Shown: positions 21,112 to 28,848 of the stretch, one piece after another
How positions within the stretch are numbered: position 1 is the first letter of the stretch
Layout: the number at the start of each line of letters is the position of its first letter
NCBI GenBank assembly: GCA_046351595.1
Contig: JAXLYE010000001.1
Coordinates: forward strand, 1,989,749 to 2,053,748
DNA: 64,000 nucleotides
Reading direction: 5' to 3'
Source of the DNA: JAXLYE01 sp046351595
Lineage (GTDB): Bacteria > Myxococcota_A > Polyangia > Palsa-1104 > JAEUJZ01
Position numbers and translations under genes: made by a program
Notes under the pieces: generated by a model
Told to the model about the DNA's origin: nothing
The model's database searches: none
The model's input: only the letters and a program-made list of their open reading frames with translations

Positions 21112-22785
21112 TCAGTACACCGCGTCGCTGGACTTGGCGTCGGCGGCCTTGGCCTTGGCCGGCGCCGCCTTGGCCGCCTTCTTGGCGCGCAGCTCGGCGT
21201 TGCTGGCGGAGCTCCGATAGGACGGCTTCGGCGGCGCCTGCGCCTCGAGCGGGATGCGCGACGGAGCGGCAGCCGCGGGCGCCGGCGCGGGCAGGACCGG
21301 CGCCTGCGACGGCACCGTCTGCTGCGGCGTGAACGGCGTGAGCTGCTGCTGGTTGGACGGGGCGCAGCGAAGCTGGTACTGCGTCCGCGCCTCGGCCAGG
21401 CCGCGCACCGTCGGTGTCGCCTGCTCGATCCGGTTCAGCACCGCGTGCGCCTCGGGGCAGCGACCCTTGGCCAGAAGCTCCTGCACCGCCTGCAGCTGGC
21501 GCGGCGCCTCGTCGGCGAGCGTGGGCTCGCGGCGGCCGAGGTTGTTGCGGCTCGCCCCGACGTCCTCGTCGTCCGTCGGAGCCGCGGAGCGCGCCGTGTT
21601 GCCGGCCGGCTCCGCCTTGTTGCCATAGCTCGAGCCGGCCGGTCCCGAAAGGCCGCCGCCCGCGGCATAGCGCCCGCGCTGTACGCTGTCCAGCGTCGAG
21701 GGCGCCTGCCCCAGCGCCTGGTTCTCGAGGTCATCGACCGTGCGCTGGCGGGAGCGCGCCGCGAGCTCGCTGCCGATCGAGCCGTTGTCGTTGCGCGCCG
21801 GCGTCTTGGTCGTCGGGGCCGGCTCCGCCGGAGGAGGCGGCGGCTGGGCAAAGTTCGGCTCGGCGGCCGGCTGCTCGCGCACGTCGCGCTTGTCGGCGTA
21901 GAGCTCCGCCGGCTTGGCCTCCTTCTTCGCCGCCTCACCCGCGCTCGCGCCGGAGCCCGTCGACGGGGTCGAGGCGGACGGCGGCACCGCGAACGCGCGC
22001 GGCTTCTGCAGCACCTCGCGCTCGGCCTCGGCCATGACTAGGCCGTCGAGCGAGTCGCCCTTCTTCTTGTCCTTGAGGACGGGCATGCGCGTGCTCGCCT
22101 TGCCGCCGGCCCACGCGGGCTCGGTCGCGCGCTCGGCGAGGCGCTGCTTGTCGGCCGGCGCCGCGTAGCCGCCGGTGTCGCCGACGAGCTTCTCGGGCGC
22201 GGCCACCGGGGCCGCAGGCGCCGCAGCGACCGCCTCGGGCGCGGCCGCCTCTTCGGCCTTGGGGGCGCCGCCTTCCTGCTGCTTCGCGCCGGGGCTGTCG
22301 ACCGCTTTCGCCGGGGCCGTCGCCGCAGTGAGCGTCGGGTGCGCCGCGGGCGCCGGGGGCGTGACCTCGGTATCGGGCCCCGGCGGCCGGAACATCACGA
22401 ACAGCAGCGCTGCCGCCGCCACCGCGGTCACGCCCGTCGCCGGGTGCAGGAGGATGCGCCGCAGCCCGCGCGGCCGGAACTCGATGACCTTGCCGCCGCC
22501 GTGCGCTGCCGCCGGATCCGCGGGGACGCCGTTCTTGCCCGTCGCCGGCTTGACCTTGGCCGCCTCCTGCATGAGCACCGCGGTCATGCGCTGCATCGCC
22601 TCGGCCGACGGCTCGAGCCGGGGCAGGCCGCGGACCTCGCTGTGCACGCGCGAGAACGAGTGCACCTGCGGCGGGCAGGAGGCGCAGGTCGACAGGTGGC
22701 GCTCGAACTCGGCGCGCTCCGCAGCGCTCAGCTCCCCGTACACGTAGTCGAGGACTTGGTCGTCATGTCTGCATCGCTGCGTCAT
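21112..22785 (-). CDS. Zinc-finger anti-sigma factor with long C-terminal region
   Basis: The N-terminus carries a ZAS-type anti-sigma motif, H30-x3-C34-x2-C37, in which zinc holds the sigma-binding fold. A single membrane segment lies at about 111-132 (HPATGVTAVAAAALLFVMF). The remaining 420 residues would be outside the inner membrane: low-complexity Ala/Pro/Lys/Glu stretches, then a short TPR-like region (LQAVQELLAKGRCPEAHAVLNRIE) with two Cys, and a Lys/Ala tail. Its start overlaps the sigma factor stop by four bases, so the pair is stoichiometrically coupled. The unusually long outer part probably senses an envelope signal. Confidence 0.82.
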   Translation of the reverse strand: MTQRCRHDDQVLDYVYGELSAAERAEFERHLSTCASCPPQVHSFSRVHSEVRGLPRLEPSAEAMQRMTAVLMQEAAKVKPATGKNGVPADPAAAHGGGKVIEFRPRGLRRILLHPATGVTAVAAAALLFVMFRPPGPDTEVTPPAPAAHPTLTAATAPAKAVDSPGAKQQEGGAPKAEEAAAPEAVAAAPAAPVAAPEKLVGDTGGYAAPADKQRLAERATEPAWAGGKASTRMPVLKDKKKGDSLDGLVMAEAEREVLQKPRAFAVPPSASTPSTGSGASAGEAAKKEAKPAELYADKRDVREQPAAEPNFAQPPPPPAEPAPTTKTPARNDNGSIGSELAARSRQRTVDDLENQALGQAPSTLDSVQRGRYAAGGGLSGPAGSSYGNKAEPAGNTARSAAPTDDEDVGASRNNLGRREPTLADEAPRQLQAVQELLAKGRCPEAHAVLNRIEQATPTVRGLAEARTQYQLRCAPSNQQQLTPFTPQQTVPSQAPVLPAPAPAAAAPSRIPLEAQAPPKPSYRSSASNAELRAKKAAKAAPAKAKAADAKSSDAVY

Positions 22786-23378
22786 GGGAGTGCCCGCGCC
22801 ATCTCGGCGTACTCATCGAGCAGGCCGCGCAGCTTCTCTAACGCGTAGCGCATCCGGCTCTTGACGGTGTTCTCGTTTACGCCGACGACATCGGCGATCT
22901 CCTTGAAGCCCAGGTCCGCGTGCTCGCGCAGCAGGAAGACCTCGCGCTGGTCGTCGGGCAGCGCGTCGATCGCCTGCATCAGCCGCTGCTGCAGCTGGCT
23001 GCTGATGACCCGACGGTCCACGGCCAGGTCGTCCTTCGCGGTGCGGTCAAGTAGAGAGTGCCCCTCTTCGTCCGGTGCGTCCAGGCTGCGCGCCCGCCGG
23101 TGCTTCATTCGCCGGGAGTGATCGATGCAGAGATTTCGCGCCAGCGTGAACAGCCACGTCGTGAACTTGGCGCGCTGCTCGTAGGTGCTGGCCTGCTTGA
23201 CCACGCGCAGGAACGTCTCCTGCGTCAGATCCTCGGCCACCGCGGTGTTGTACGCACCGACGGAGCGCAGGATGAACTCGTAGATAGACTTCTGATGTCG
23301 CTGGAGAAGGATCTCGAAGGCGCGGGTCTCACCGCCACGGAAGCGGAGCATCAGCGCCTCGTTCGTCTCGTCGCGCAC
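22782..23378 (-). CDS. ECF-type RNA polymerase sigma factor
   Basis: This 198-residue sigma-70 family member has region 2 (EDLTQETFLRVVKQASTYEQ, FTTWLFTLARNLCIDHSRR) and region 4 (DALPDDQREVFLLREHADLGFKEIADVVGVNENTVKSRMRYALEKLR). It should direct RNA polymerase to a small regulon while held inactive by the membrane anti-sigma encoded next. I chose GTG 23378 because GAGGG (23384-23388) lies five bases ahead and the length becomes typical; a GTG at 23438 would add 20 residues. It faces a Ser/Thr kinase gene across 230 bases that should contain both promoters, perhaps including its own target promoter. Confidence 0.9.
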   Translation of the reverse strand: MRDETNEALMLRFRGGETRAFEILLQRHQKSIYEFILRSVGAYNTAVAEDLTQETFLRVVKQASTYEQRAKFTTWLFTLARNLCIDHSRRMKHRRARSLDAPDEEGHSLLDRTAKDDLAVDRRVISSQLQQRLMQAIDALPDDQREVFLLREHADLGFKEIADVVGVNENTVKSRMRYALEKLRGLLDEYAEMARALP

Positions 23379-23608
23379 CAAGGCCCTCAAAATCCAGGGG
23401 GGGGTCTGTGGGCGATATGCTATCTCACTGACGTGCACTTAGAAACACCTATTGCCTGGGTGGTGCGGCCCGCTGGCCTGTGCGCACGAGCGGCACCGGG
23501 ATCTGCCCGCTACCAACGCAGCCCCGGGTGTTTGGATCCGACCCTGGCTTCGTCCGTGTTTCCGGCCGCTTCTCCGGCCGTGTCTCTGGCGCCCGCTCGG
23601 CCCCGGTC
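23379..23608. promoter_or_regulatory. Divergent promoter region of sigma factor and kinase genes
   Basis: Two divergent regulatory genes share this 230-base gap. On the minus strand TTTCTA and TAGCAT are separated by 17 bases around 23450-23422, a weak sigma-70-like arrangement that could drive the sigma operon. No consensus ECF promoter is obvious to the eye. Confidence 0.3.
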
Positions 23609-24967
23609 ATGCTAGAGCGCGTCGGCACCTGCCGCATCGAGGGCGAGCTCGCCGCCGGCGGCATGGCCGTCATCTACCGCGCCGAGCAGGAGAGCCTGGG
23701 CCGCAAGGTCGCGGTCAAGGCCCTGAAGACCGCGGTCCAGGAGGAGGACGGCCAGTTCGCGCTGCGCTTCGAGCGCGAGGCCCGCACGCTGGCGCAGCTC
23801 CAGCACGAGAACCTCATCCACGTCTACGACTTCTACCGCGAGCACGGCGCGCTCTTCATCGTCATGGAGCTCGTCGACGGCATCGACCTGTACGACCTGC
23901 TCGAGCGGGCCGGGGCGCTGCCCGTCGACGTCGCCGCGATCATCGCGCTGCAGGTGGCGCGCGCGCTCGACTACCTGCACTTCGTCGGCGTTTTGCACCG
24001 CGACCTCAAGCCCGCCAACATCCTCCTGACCAAGAGCGGCGTGGTGAAGCTCGGCGACTTCGGAATCGCCGACGACCCGCGCCATGTCGGCGACCTGACC
24101 GCGACCGGCGTCGGCCTGGGCACGCCGAGCTACATGAGCCCCGAGCAGGTGCTGGGCGAGCGCCTGGACGCGCGCTCGGATCAGTTCGCGCTCGGCGTGG
24201 TGCTGTACCAGATGCTCGCCGGGCGCAAGCCGTTCATCGAGGATGCCGAGCGCTCGGTCGTCGAGAAGATCCGCGGCGAGGACCCGACGCCGCTTTTGCG
24301 CCTGCGCCCCGAGGTGCCGCTCGGGCTGCAGCGCATCGTCGAGCGCTGCCTGCGCAAGCGCCGCCAGGACCGCTTCGCCTCGCCGCACGAGCTGGTGCTG
24401 GCGCTGGAGCGCTTCCTGGCCGAGCGCGTGGCGATGAACTACCACACGCGGCTCGTCGAGTTCCTGGCGACGCAGGGCCTGCTCGCCGAGGACGAGGCGA
24501 GCGCCGTGCTGTCGTCGCTCGGCCTCCGCGGCGCCCCGGCCAGTTCGTCGCTGAGCTCGTCGCTGTCGGGGGCCGCACGGGCGCGCCCGGGGCGGCTCGC
24601 GCTCCTCCGCGAGCTCGCGCTCAAGCAGCTGGCGGTGGCCGCAGCGGTCGGCGGGCTGCTGGCGGCGCTGCACCTCTCGCCGCTCGGACGGCCGCCCTCG
24701 CCGATCCTGCGCGCCGACGAGCCCGGGCCGCCGGGCTACCTTTCGGTGCTCGCCGAGCCCTGGGCCGAGGTCTACGTCGACGATCAGCTCGTCGAGACCA
24801 CGCCCTTTGCGGCGGCGCTGCGGCTGCGCCCGGGGCGGCGCTTCGTCGAGCTGCGCAACCCCACCTGCCGGCTGCGCCGGACCCTGGACGTCGTGCCGCA
24901 GCAGCACTACCAGCTGACCGCGACGCTGACGACGCAGCGGCAGCGCTTCGAGGGCGAGGGCGAGTGA
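23609..24967 (+). CDS. Ser/Thr protein kinase with membrane anchor and PEGA-like domain
   Basis: This 452-residue protein has a complete eukaryotic-type kinase domain (residues 5-270): Gly loop GELAAGGMAVIY, Lys37 in VAVKALK, H130-R-D132 in LHRDLKPAN, D150-F-G152, and GTPSYMSPEQ. A helical juxtamembrane part follows, then one membrane segment (about 335-355) and a C-terminal PEGA-like beta domain (YLSVLAEPWAEVYVDDQLVETTPF to YQLTATL) that would lie in the periplasm and could sense the wall. An upstream in-frame ATG at 23480 gives an extra 43 residues without family similarity. Its stop overlaps the next gene by one base (TGATG). Confidence 0.9.
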   Translation: MLERVGTCRIEGELAAGGMAVIYRAEQESLGRKVAVKALKTAVQEEDGQFALRFEREARTLAQLQHENLIHVYDFYREHGALFIVMELVDGIDLYDLLERAGALPVDVAAIIALQVARALDYLHFVGVLHRDLKPANILLTKSGVVKLGDFGIADDPRHVGDLTATGVGLGTPSYMSPEQVLGERLDARSDQFALGVVLYQMLAGRKPFIEDAERSVVEKIRGEDPTPLLRLRPEVPLGLQRIVERCLRKRRQDRFASPHELVLALERFLAERVAMNYHTRLVEFLATQGLLAEDEASAVLSSLGLRGAPASSSLSSSLSGAARARPGRLALLRELALKQLAVAAAVGGLLAALHLSPLGRPPSPILRADEPGPPGYLSVLAEPWAEVYVDDQLVETTPFAAALRLRPGRRFVELRNPTCRLRRTLDVVPQQHYQLTATLTTQRQRFEGEGE

Positions 24968-25461
24968 TGGGCCCGGCCGCACGGCTCGCACTGGCGGCTG
25001 CCTGCCTGCTCGGCCTGGCCGCTTCGCCACCGGCCAGGCGGTCGCCCGCGCCGGAGCCGACCAAGGCCCGGGCCAAGGGCACGACCAGGGCCGCTGCGGT
25101 CCCGTCGCCGGTCGGCCCCGCGGCCAAGCCCGCGCCGCGCCCGAGCGCCCGCCCTTCCGACGAGAACCGGGTGCGCGTCGAGGCCCGCCTGGTCACCGCG
25201 CGCGAGGCCTACACGCAGGGCCGCTACACCGACGTGGTCACGGTGCTGGTCAAGCTCCTGGCCGAGTTGCCGACGACGCCGAGCCAGCTCGTCGCGGTCT
25301 ACGAGCTGCTCGCCTCGGCCTACGTCGCGCTCGGGCAGACCGAGCTGGCGGTGCGCTGCTTCGCCGAGCTGCTCAGCCGACGGCCGGACTACGCGCTGGA
25401 CCCGGTGCGCATCTCGCCCAAGATCCGCGCCGCGCTCGCCCGCGCCCGCGACAGCCTGTAG
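24967..25461 (+). CDS. Exported TPR-like protein
   Basis: This 164-residue protein starts with a signal peptide (RLALAAACLLGLAASPPA), has a Pro/Ala/Lys linker to about residue 65, and then two tetratricopeptide-like helix pairs (ARLVTAREAYTQGRYTDVVTVLVKLL, LLASAYVALGQTELAVRCFAELLSRRPDYALDP). Such domains bind partner proteins. It overlaps the kinase stop codon by one base, so it may be the periplasmic partner of the kinase's outer domain; that link is inference. Confidence 0.7.
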   Translation: MGPAARLALAAACLLGLAASPPARRSPAPEPTKARAKGTTRAAAVPSPVGPAAKPAPRPSARPSDENRVRVEARLVTAREAYTQGRYTDVVTVLVKLLAELPTTPSQLVAVYELLASAYVALGQTELAVRCFAELLSRRPDYALDPVRISPKIRAALARARDSL

Positions 25462-25578
25462 CCACCGTCGCAGCTGCGACGACAGCAGCGGTCCGCGTCG
25501 CCGCCCGCGCCGCCGGCCACGTCGCCTGTTTGGCAGCCGGCCAAGCCGTCGTTTGCGCTGCGGAAGGGCCCGCTGGCC

Positions 25579-28500
25579 GTGATAGAGTGCGGTTTTGTGA
25601 GCCCTATTGCCTCCCCGTCGCGTCGCAGCGACCCGCTGCCGAGCGAGCGCACGCCGCGCCGGCTCGGTGACGCGCTGCCGAGGGGTCGCCTGCGCTGGCT
25701 GCTGCTCGCGGGCGCGGCGCTCGTGGCGCTCGGCGTGAGCCTGCCCTTTGTGGCGGCATACGTGGTGCGCTCGGTGGTGCTGCCCCGGGTCGCGGCCCGC
25801 CTCGGCGTCCGCCTCGAGGTGCGCGAGGTCAAGGTGCGGCCTACCCGGGTCCGCCTGCTCGGCTTCATCGTCAGCGACGGCGCCGGGCGGCCGGTGCCGG
25901 AGCTTCTGCGGGCGCCGCAGATCGAGGTGACGTACGCGCCGCTGGCGCTCCTGGGCGGCCAGGTCGAGCTCGGGCAGCTCACGGTCGAGCGGCCGGTGGT
26001 GCAGCTGGTGCGCGGCGGCGACGAGGACAACGTCACCGCGGTGCTCGCCAAGCTGCGCGGCGACGGCACGGCGGCAACCGAGACCACCCCCAAGGCGCGC
26101 CGCGTCCACGGCCCGCAGCGCCTGGTCACGCTCGGCGGGGACATCGACGTGCGCGACGAGCTGGGCAGCTTCCGCGCCTCGGCCCTCGACGCCAGCCTGG
26201 TGAAGCAGGGCGCGTGCACGCTGGCGCTGCGCGACGCAACGGTGGAGCCGGCGGGTGTGCCGACGCTGCGCGCCGCCGAGCTCAAGGTCAGCTGGCAGAG
26301 CCAGGGCCGCTTCGTGCCCAGCGGCCTGCCCGAGGTCGAGGTGCGCGGCGGCCAGGTCGCGCCGTGGCCGCGCCTGGCCATGACCGGCATCGCCGGCACC
26401 GTGCGCCCCGACGAGAAGGACCCGATCCGCGCCGTCATCTCGCTGACCGGCGGCTACGGCGGCGTCGACAAGGAGCTGTGGCACGCCCGCGGCTGGCTGC
26501 GCCCCGACGGCAGCGGCAAGTGGAGCGCGCGCACCGTCGGCGGCGAGCTGCAGGTCCGGGCCGACCGCTTCAACCTCTCGCAGCTCGAGCCGGTGCTGAA
26601 GGACACGCCGATCATCGACGCGGACCAGGCCTCGGTGGACGCGCAGATGGACCTGCGCTTCATCGAGGGAGTGCTGACCTTCGGCGGCCGCTGGAGCATG
26701 GCCGGCCTTTCGGTGTTCTCGCCGCGCCTGGTGACCGAGCCGGTACGCAACCTCGCCTTCGACATCACCGCCAGCGGCCAGGTCGATGTCAAGGCGCGCA
26801 AGGTCAAGCTCGAGCGCGCCAGCTTCGCGTGGAACGGCGTCCAGGTCGTCCTCGACGGCGAGGCCGAGGCGCAGCCGCCGACGGCGCGGCCCAAGCTGGC
26901 GCCGCCGCCGCCGCCCGCTGGTGCACCGCCCGGGACCCCGCCGCCGAGCGGACCGGGCTGGCGCGAGCGCTGGCGCACGGTCTCGCTGCACCTGACCGTG
27001 CCGCCGGTGGGCTGCCAGGCGCTGCTCAACGCCATCCCGGCGCCCATCGTGCCGCGCATCCGCGAGTTCCAGCTGGCGGGCACCTTCTTTACGGACGTGC
27101 GCGTCTTCGTCGACTTCGCCAAGCTGCTCAAGCTGCCGCCGCCGGTGCCGGATCCCAGCATCGCCGGCATCGCCCCCGCCGGCCTGACCGAGGAGGAGCT
27201 CGACGCCGCGCCCGAGCCGGCCGCCGATCCGCGCGCCGCCGGCGCCGCCACGAGCCCCGCCCCCGCCGGCAAGAAGCGCCCCGGCGGTCGCCCCGGCAAC
27301 GGACGCGGCGCGCTCGCACCCGTCGCCGCCGAGGGCCCGCCGGCCAAGGACGAGCCCGTACAGGTCGGCGGCCAGGTCGGCATCTTCGGCTGCCGCGTCG
27401 TCAAGGCGCCGCCGGAGCTTGACATGAAGCGCTTCCTCACGAGCTTCACGCACACCGTGCTCGTCGAGCCCGGCCGCGAGCTCAGCTTCGTCATCGGCCC
27501 CGAGAACCCGGACTTTGTGCCCTACGACGAGATCTCGCCCTACCTGATCAACTCGATCATGACGACGGAGGACCACGCCTTCCTCCGCCACCGCGGCTTC
27601 ATCGTCCCCGAGTTCCGCAGCGCCCTGCAGTCCAACCTCGAGCGCGGCTACTTCCGCCTCGGCGCCTCGTCGATCACGATGCAGATGGTCAAGAACGTCA
27701 TGCTCTCGCGCGAAAAGACGCTGTCGCGCAAGCTGCAGGAGCTGTTCCTGACCTGGTACGTCGAAACCAACCTCACCACCGACGAGGATCTCATCAAGGC
27801 CCTGACCAAGGGCATGACCTACTCGCAGTACCAGCAGCAGCTCGCCAAGAACCAGGCGAAGAACAAGCCGGCGCCGCTGCCGCTTTTGCGCAGTGAACCG
27901 ACCGAGGTCAGCGCGCCGGGTGCCGCAATGCTGACCAGCGCCGGTCCTGCCGCCGGTCCCAGCGCCGGTCCCGTCGCCGCGCCCGCGGCCAGCCCGCCGC
28001 CGCTGTCGGCCAACCAGATCGCCGCCGCGCAGTCGATCCAGGCGATCAAGGAGGCCAGCCCGATCAAGAAGCGGATCCTCGAGATCTACTTCAACGCCAT
28101 CGAGTTCGGCCCGTACATCTACGGCATCGGCCGCGCCACGCGGCACTACTTCGGCAAGGCGCCCAAGGATCTCACGCCGCGCGAGGCGTCGTTCTTCTCG
28201 TCGATCCTGCCCAACCCCAAGCGCCGCTACATCCAGTACTGCAAGGGCGCGGCCGACGACGCATGGGAGAAGTACGTCGAGCGCATCGTCCGCCGCGTCC
28301 ACTCGCGCGGCCGGATGACCGACGAGGAGCTGCAGAAGGCGCTGCAGACCCGGCTGGTGTTCGATCGGACCTGGGCGCAGCCGGACAAGGAGTGCCTGGC
28401 GCTCATCGAGCACCTGACGACGCTGCCGCCGCCGGGCCAGCCGCCGCCGCCGCCGCTGCCGGGCCAGCCGCAGAAGCCGCCGCCGCTGCCGCCCTGGGTC

Positions 28501-28599
28501 GAGATCAAGCACGGCCGCCTGCGCTACGTGCCGCTCGACGAGGAGCAGCCCGCCCCCGGCCAGCCGCCGACCAAAGACGGCGGCCCCGCGCCGTTCTGA
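25579..28599 (+). CDS. AsmA-like/GT51 peptidoglycan glycosyltransferase fusion
   Basis: This 1006-residue membrane protein joins two domains rarely seen together. After one N-terminal membrane helix (about 45-70), residues 75-540 resemble AsmA/DUF748 envelope proteins (VRLEVREVKVRPTRVRLLGF, LGGQVELGQLTVERPVVQLV). Residues about 630-920 are a GT51 peptidoglycan glycosyltransferase: E664-D-H with EDHAFLRHRGF, GASSITMQMVKN, and FGPYIYGIGRATRHYFGK. The GT51 domain is split by about 80 Ala/Pro-rich residues (near 765-845), and no transpeptidase domain follows; the tail is Pro-rich. It may polymerise glycan strands while linked to the lipid-transport-type domain. Start GTG 25579 is uncertain; GTG 25597 is possible. 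Confidence 0.82.
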   Translation: MIECGFVSPIASPSRRSDPLPSERTPRRLGDALPRGRLRWLLLAGAALVALGVSLPFVAAYVVRSVVLPRVAARLGVRLEVREVKVRPTRVRLLGFIVSDGAGRPVPELLRAPQIEVTYAPLALLGGQVELGQLTVERPVVQLVRGGDEDNVTAVLAKLRGDGTAATETTPKARRVHGPQRLVTLGGDIDVRDELGSFRASALDASLVKQGACTLALRDATVEPAGVPTLRAAELKVSWQSQGRFVPSGLPEVEVRGGQVAPWPRLAMTGIAGTVRPDEKDPIRAVISLTGGYGGVDKELWHARGWLRPDGSGKWSARTVGGELQVRADRFNLSQLEPVLKDTPIIDADQASVDAQMDLRFIEGVLTFGGRWSMAGLSVFSPRLVTEPVRNLAFDITASGQVDVKARKVKLERASFAWNGVQVVLDGEAEAQPPTARPKLAPPPPPAGAPPGTPPPSGPGWRERWRTVSLHLTVPPVGCQALLNAIPAPIVPRIREFQLAGTFFTDVRVFVDFAKLLKLPPPVPDPSIAGIAPAGLTEEELDAAPEPAADPRAAGAATSPAPAGKKRPGGRPGNGRGALAPVAAEGPPAKDEPVQVGGQVGIFGCRVVKAPPELDMKRFLTSFTHTVLVEPGRELSFVIGPENPDFVPYDEISPYLINSIMTTEDHAFLRHRGFIVPEFRSALQSNLERGYFRLGASSITMQMVKNVMLSREKTLSRKLQELFLTWYVETNLTTDEDLIKALTKGMTYSQYQQQLAKNQAKNKPAPLPLLRSEPTEVSAPGAAMLTSAGPAAGPSAGPVAAPAASPPPLSANQIAAAQSIQAIKEASPIKKRILEIYFNAIEFGPYIYGIGRATRHYFGKAPKDLTPREASFFSSILPNPKRRYIQYCKGAADDAWEKYVERIVRRVHSRGRMTDEELQKALQTRLVFDRTWAQPDKECLALIEHLTTLPPPGQPPPPPLPGQPQKPPPLPPWVEIKHGRLRYVPLDEEQPAPGQPPTKDGGPAPF

Positions 28600-28710
28600 C
28601 GCCGCCGACCGGGAGCGCTGCAGCAGGCCCCCGCGCGGGGGCGTCGGCTTGAGCTCCGCCCACGAAGGCAAAAGCCCTGCGGCTTGGCGGATGAGAGCGA
28701 AGGGAAGGCC

Positions 28711-28739
28711 CTGCAGTGCGCAAGCAATACGCACTGCAG
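28711..28739. repeat. 10-bp perfect inverted repeat
   Basis: CTGCAGTGCG (28711-28720) and CGCACTGCAG (28730-28739) are perfect complements around a nine-base loop. The GGCC on either side can lengthen the stem with a small bulge. It lies in the middle of a convergent gap, so it could be a terminator, a protein site or a remnant of a mobile repeat. Confidence 0.6.
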
Positions 28740-28822
28740 AGAGGCCGTCGCTCTTGCTTGATGGGGAGAAAAGGACCCGCGCGAGAAATCCGCGGTGGGG
28801 GGAGACGCCCCTACGGACTGGC

Positions 28823-28846
28823 AGGGGGGACGGGAAAGTCCCCCCT
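28823..28846 (-). terminator. Terminator-like hairpin behind TonB receptor gene
   Basis: AGGGGGGAC and GTCCCCCCT form a perfect 9-bp stem around GGGAAA, starting three bases after the receptor stop codon. There is no T-run. The same pattern (G-run, AC, GGGAA, GT, C-run) recurs at 38686-38705, so this is a family of gene-end hairpins. Confidence 0.55.
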
Positions 28847-28848
28847 AA

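Larger units (their letters stand above)
28600..28848. other. Hairpin-rich intergenic region between convergent genes
   Basis: No gene is supported. The stretch holds three strong inverted repeats: the 16-bp palindrome GCCCCCGCGCGGGGGC at 28627-28642 behind the GT51 gene, a 10-bp stem at 28711-28739, and a 9-bp stem at 28823-28846 behind the TonB receptor gene. The first and last are placed as terminators of the two convergent genes. Confidence 0.55.

Noticed and set aside
28711..28739. The strong stem-loop as part of a tRNA or other structured RNA gene
   Set aside because: A single perfect stem without cloverleaf, T-loop or other arms; it fits a repeat or terminator better.
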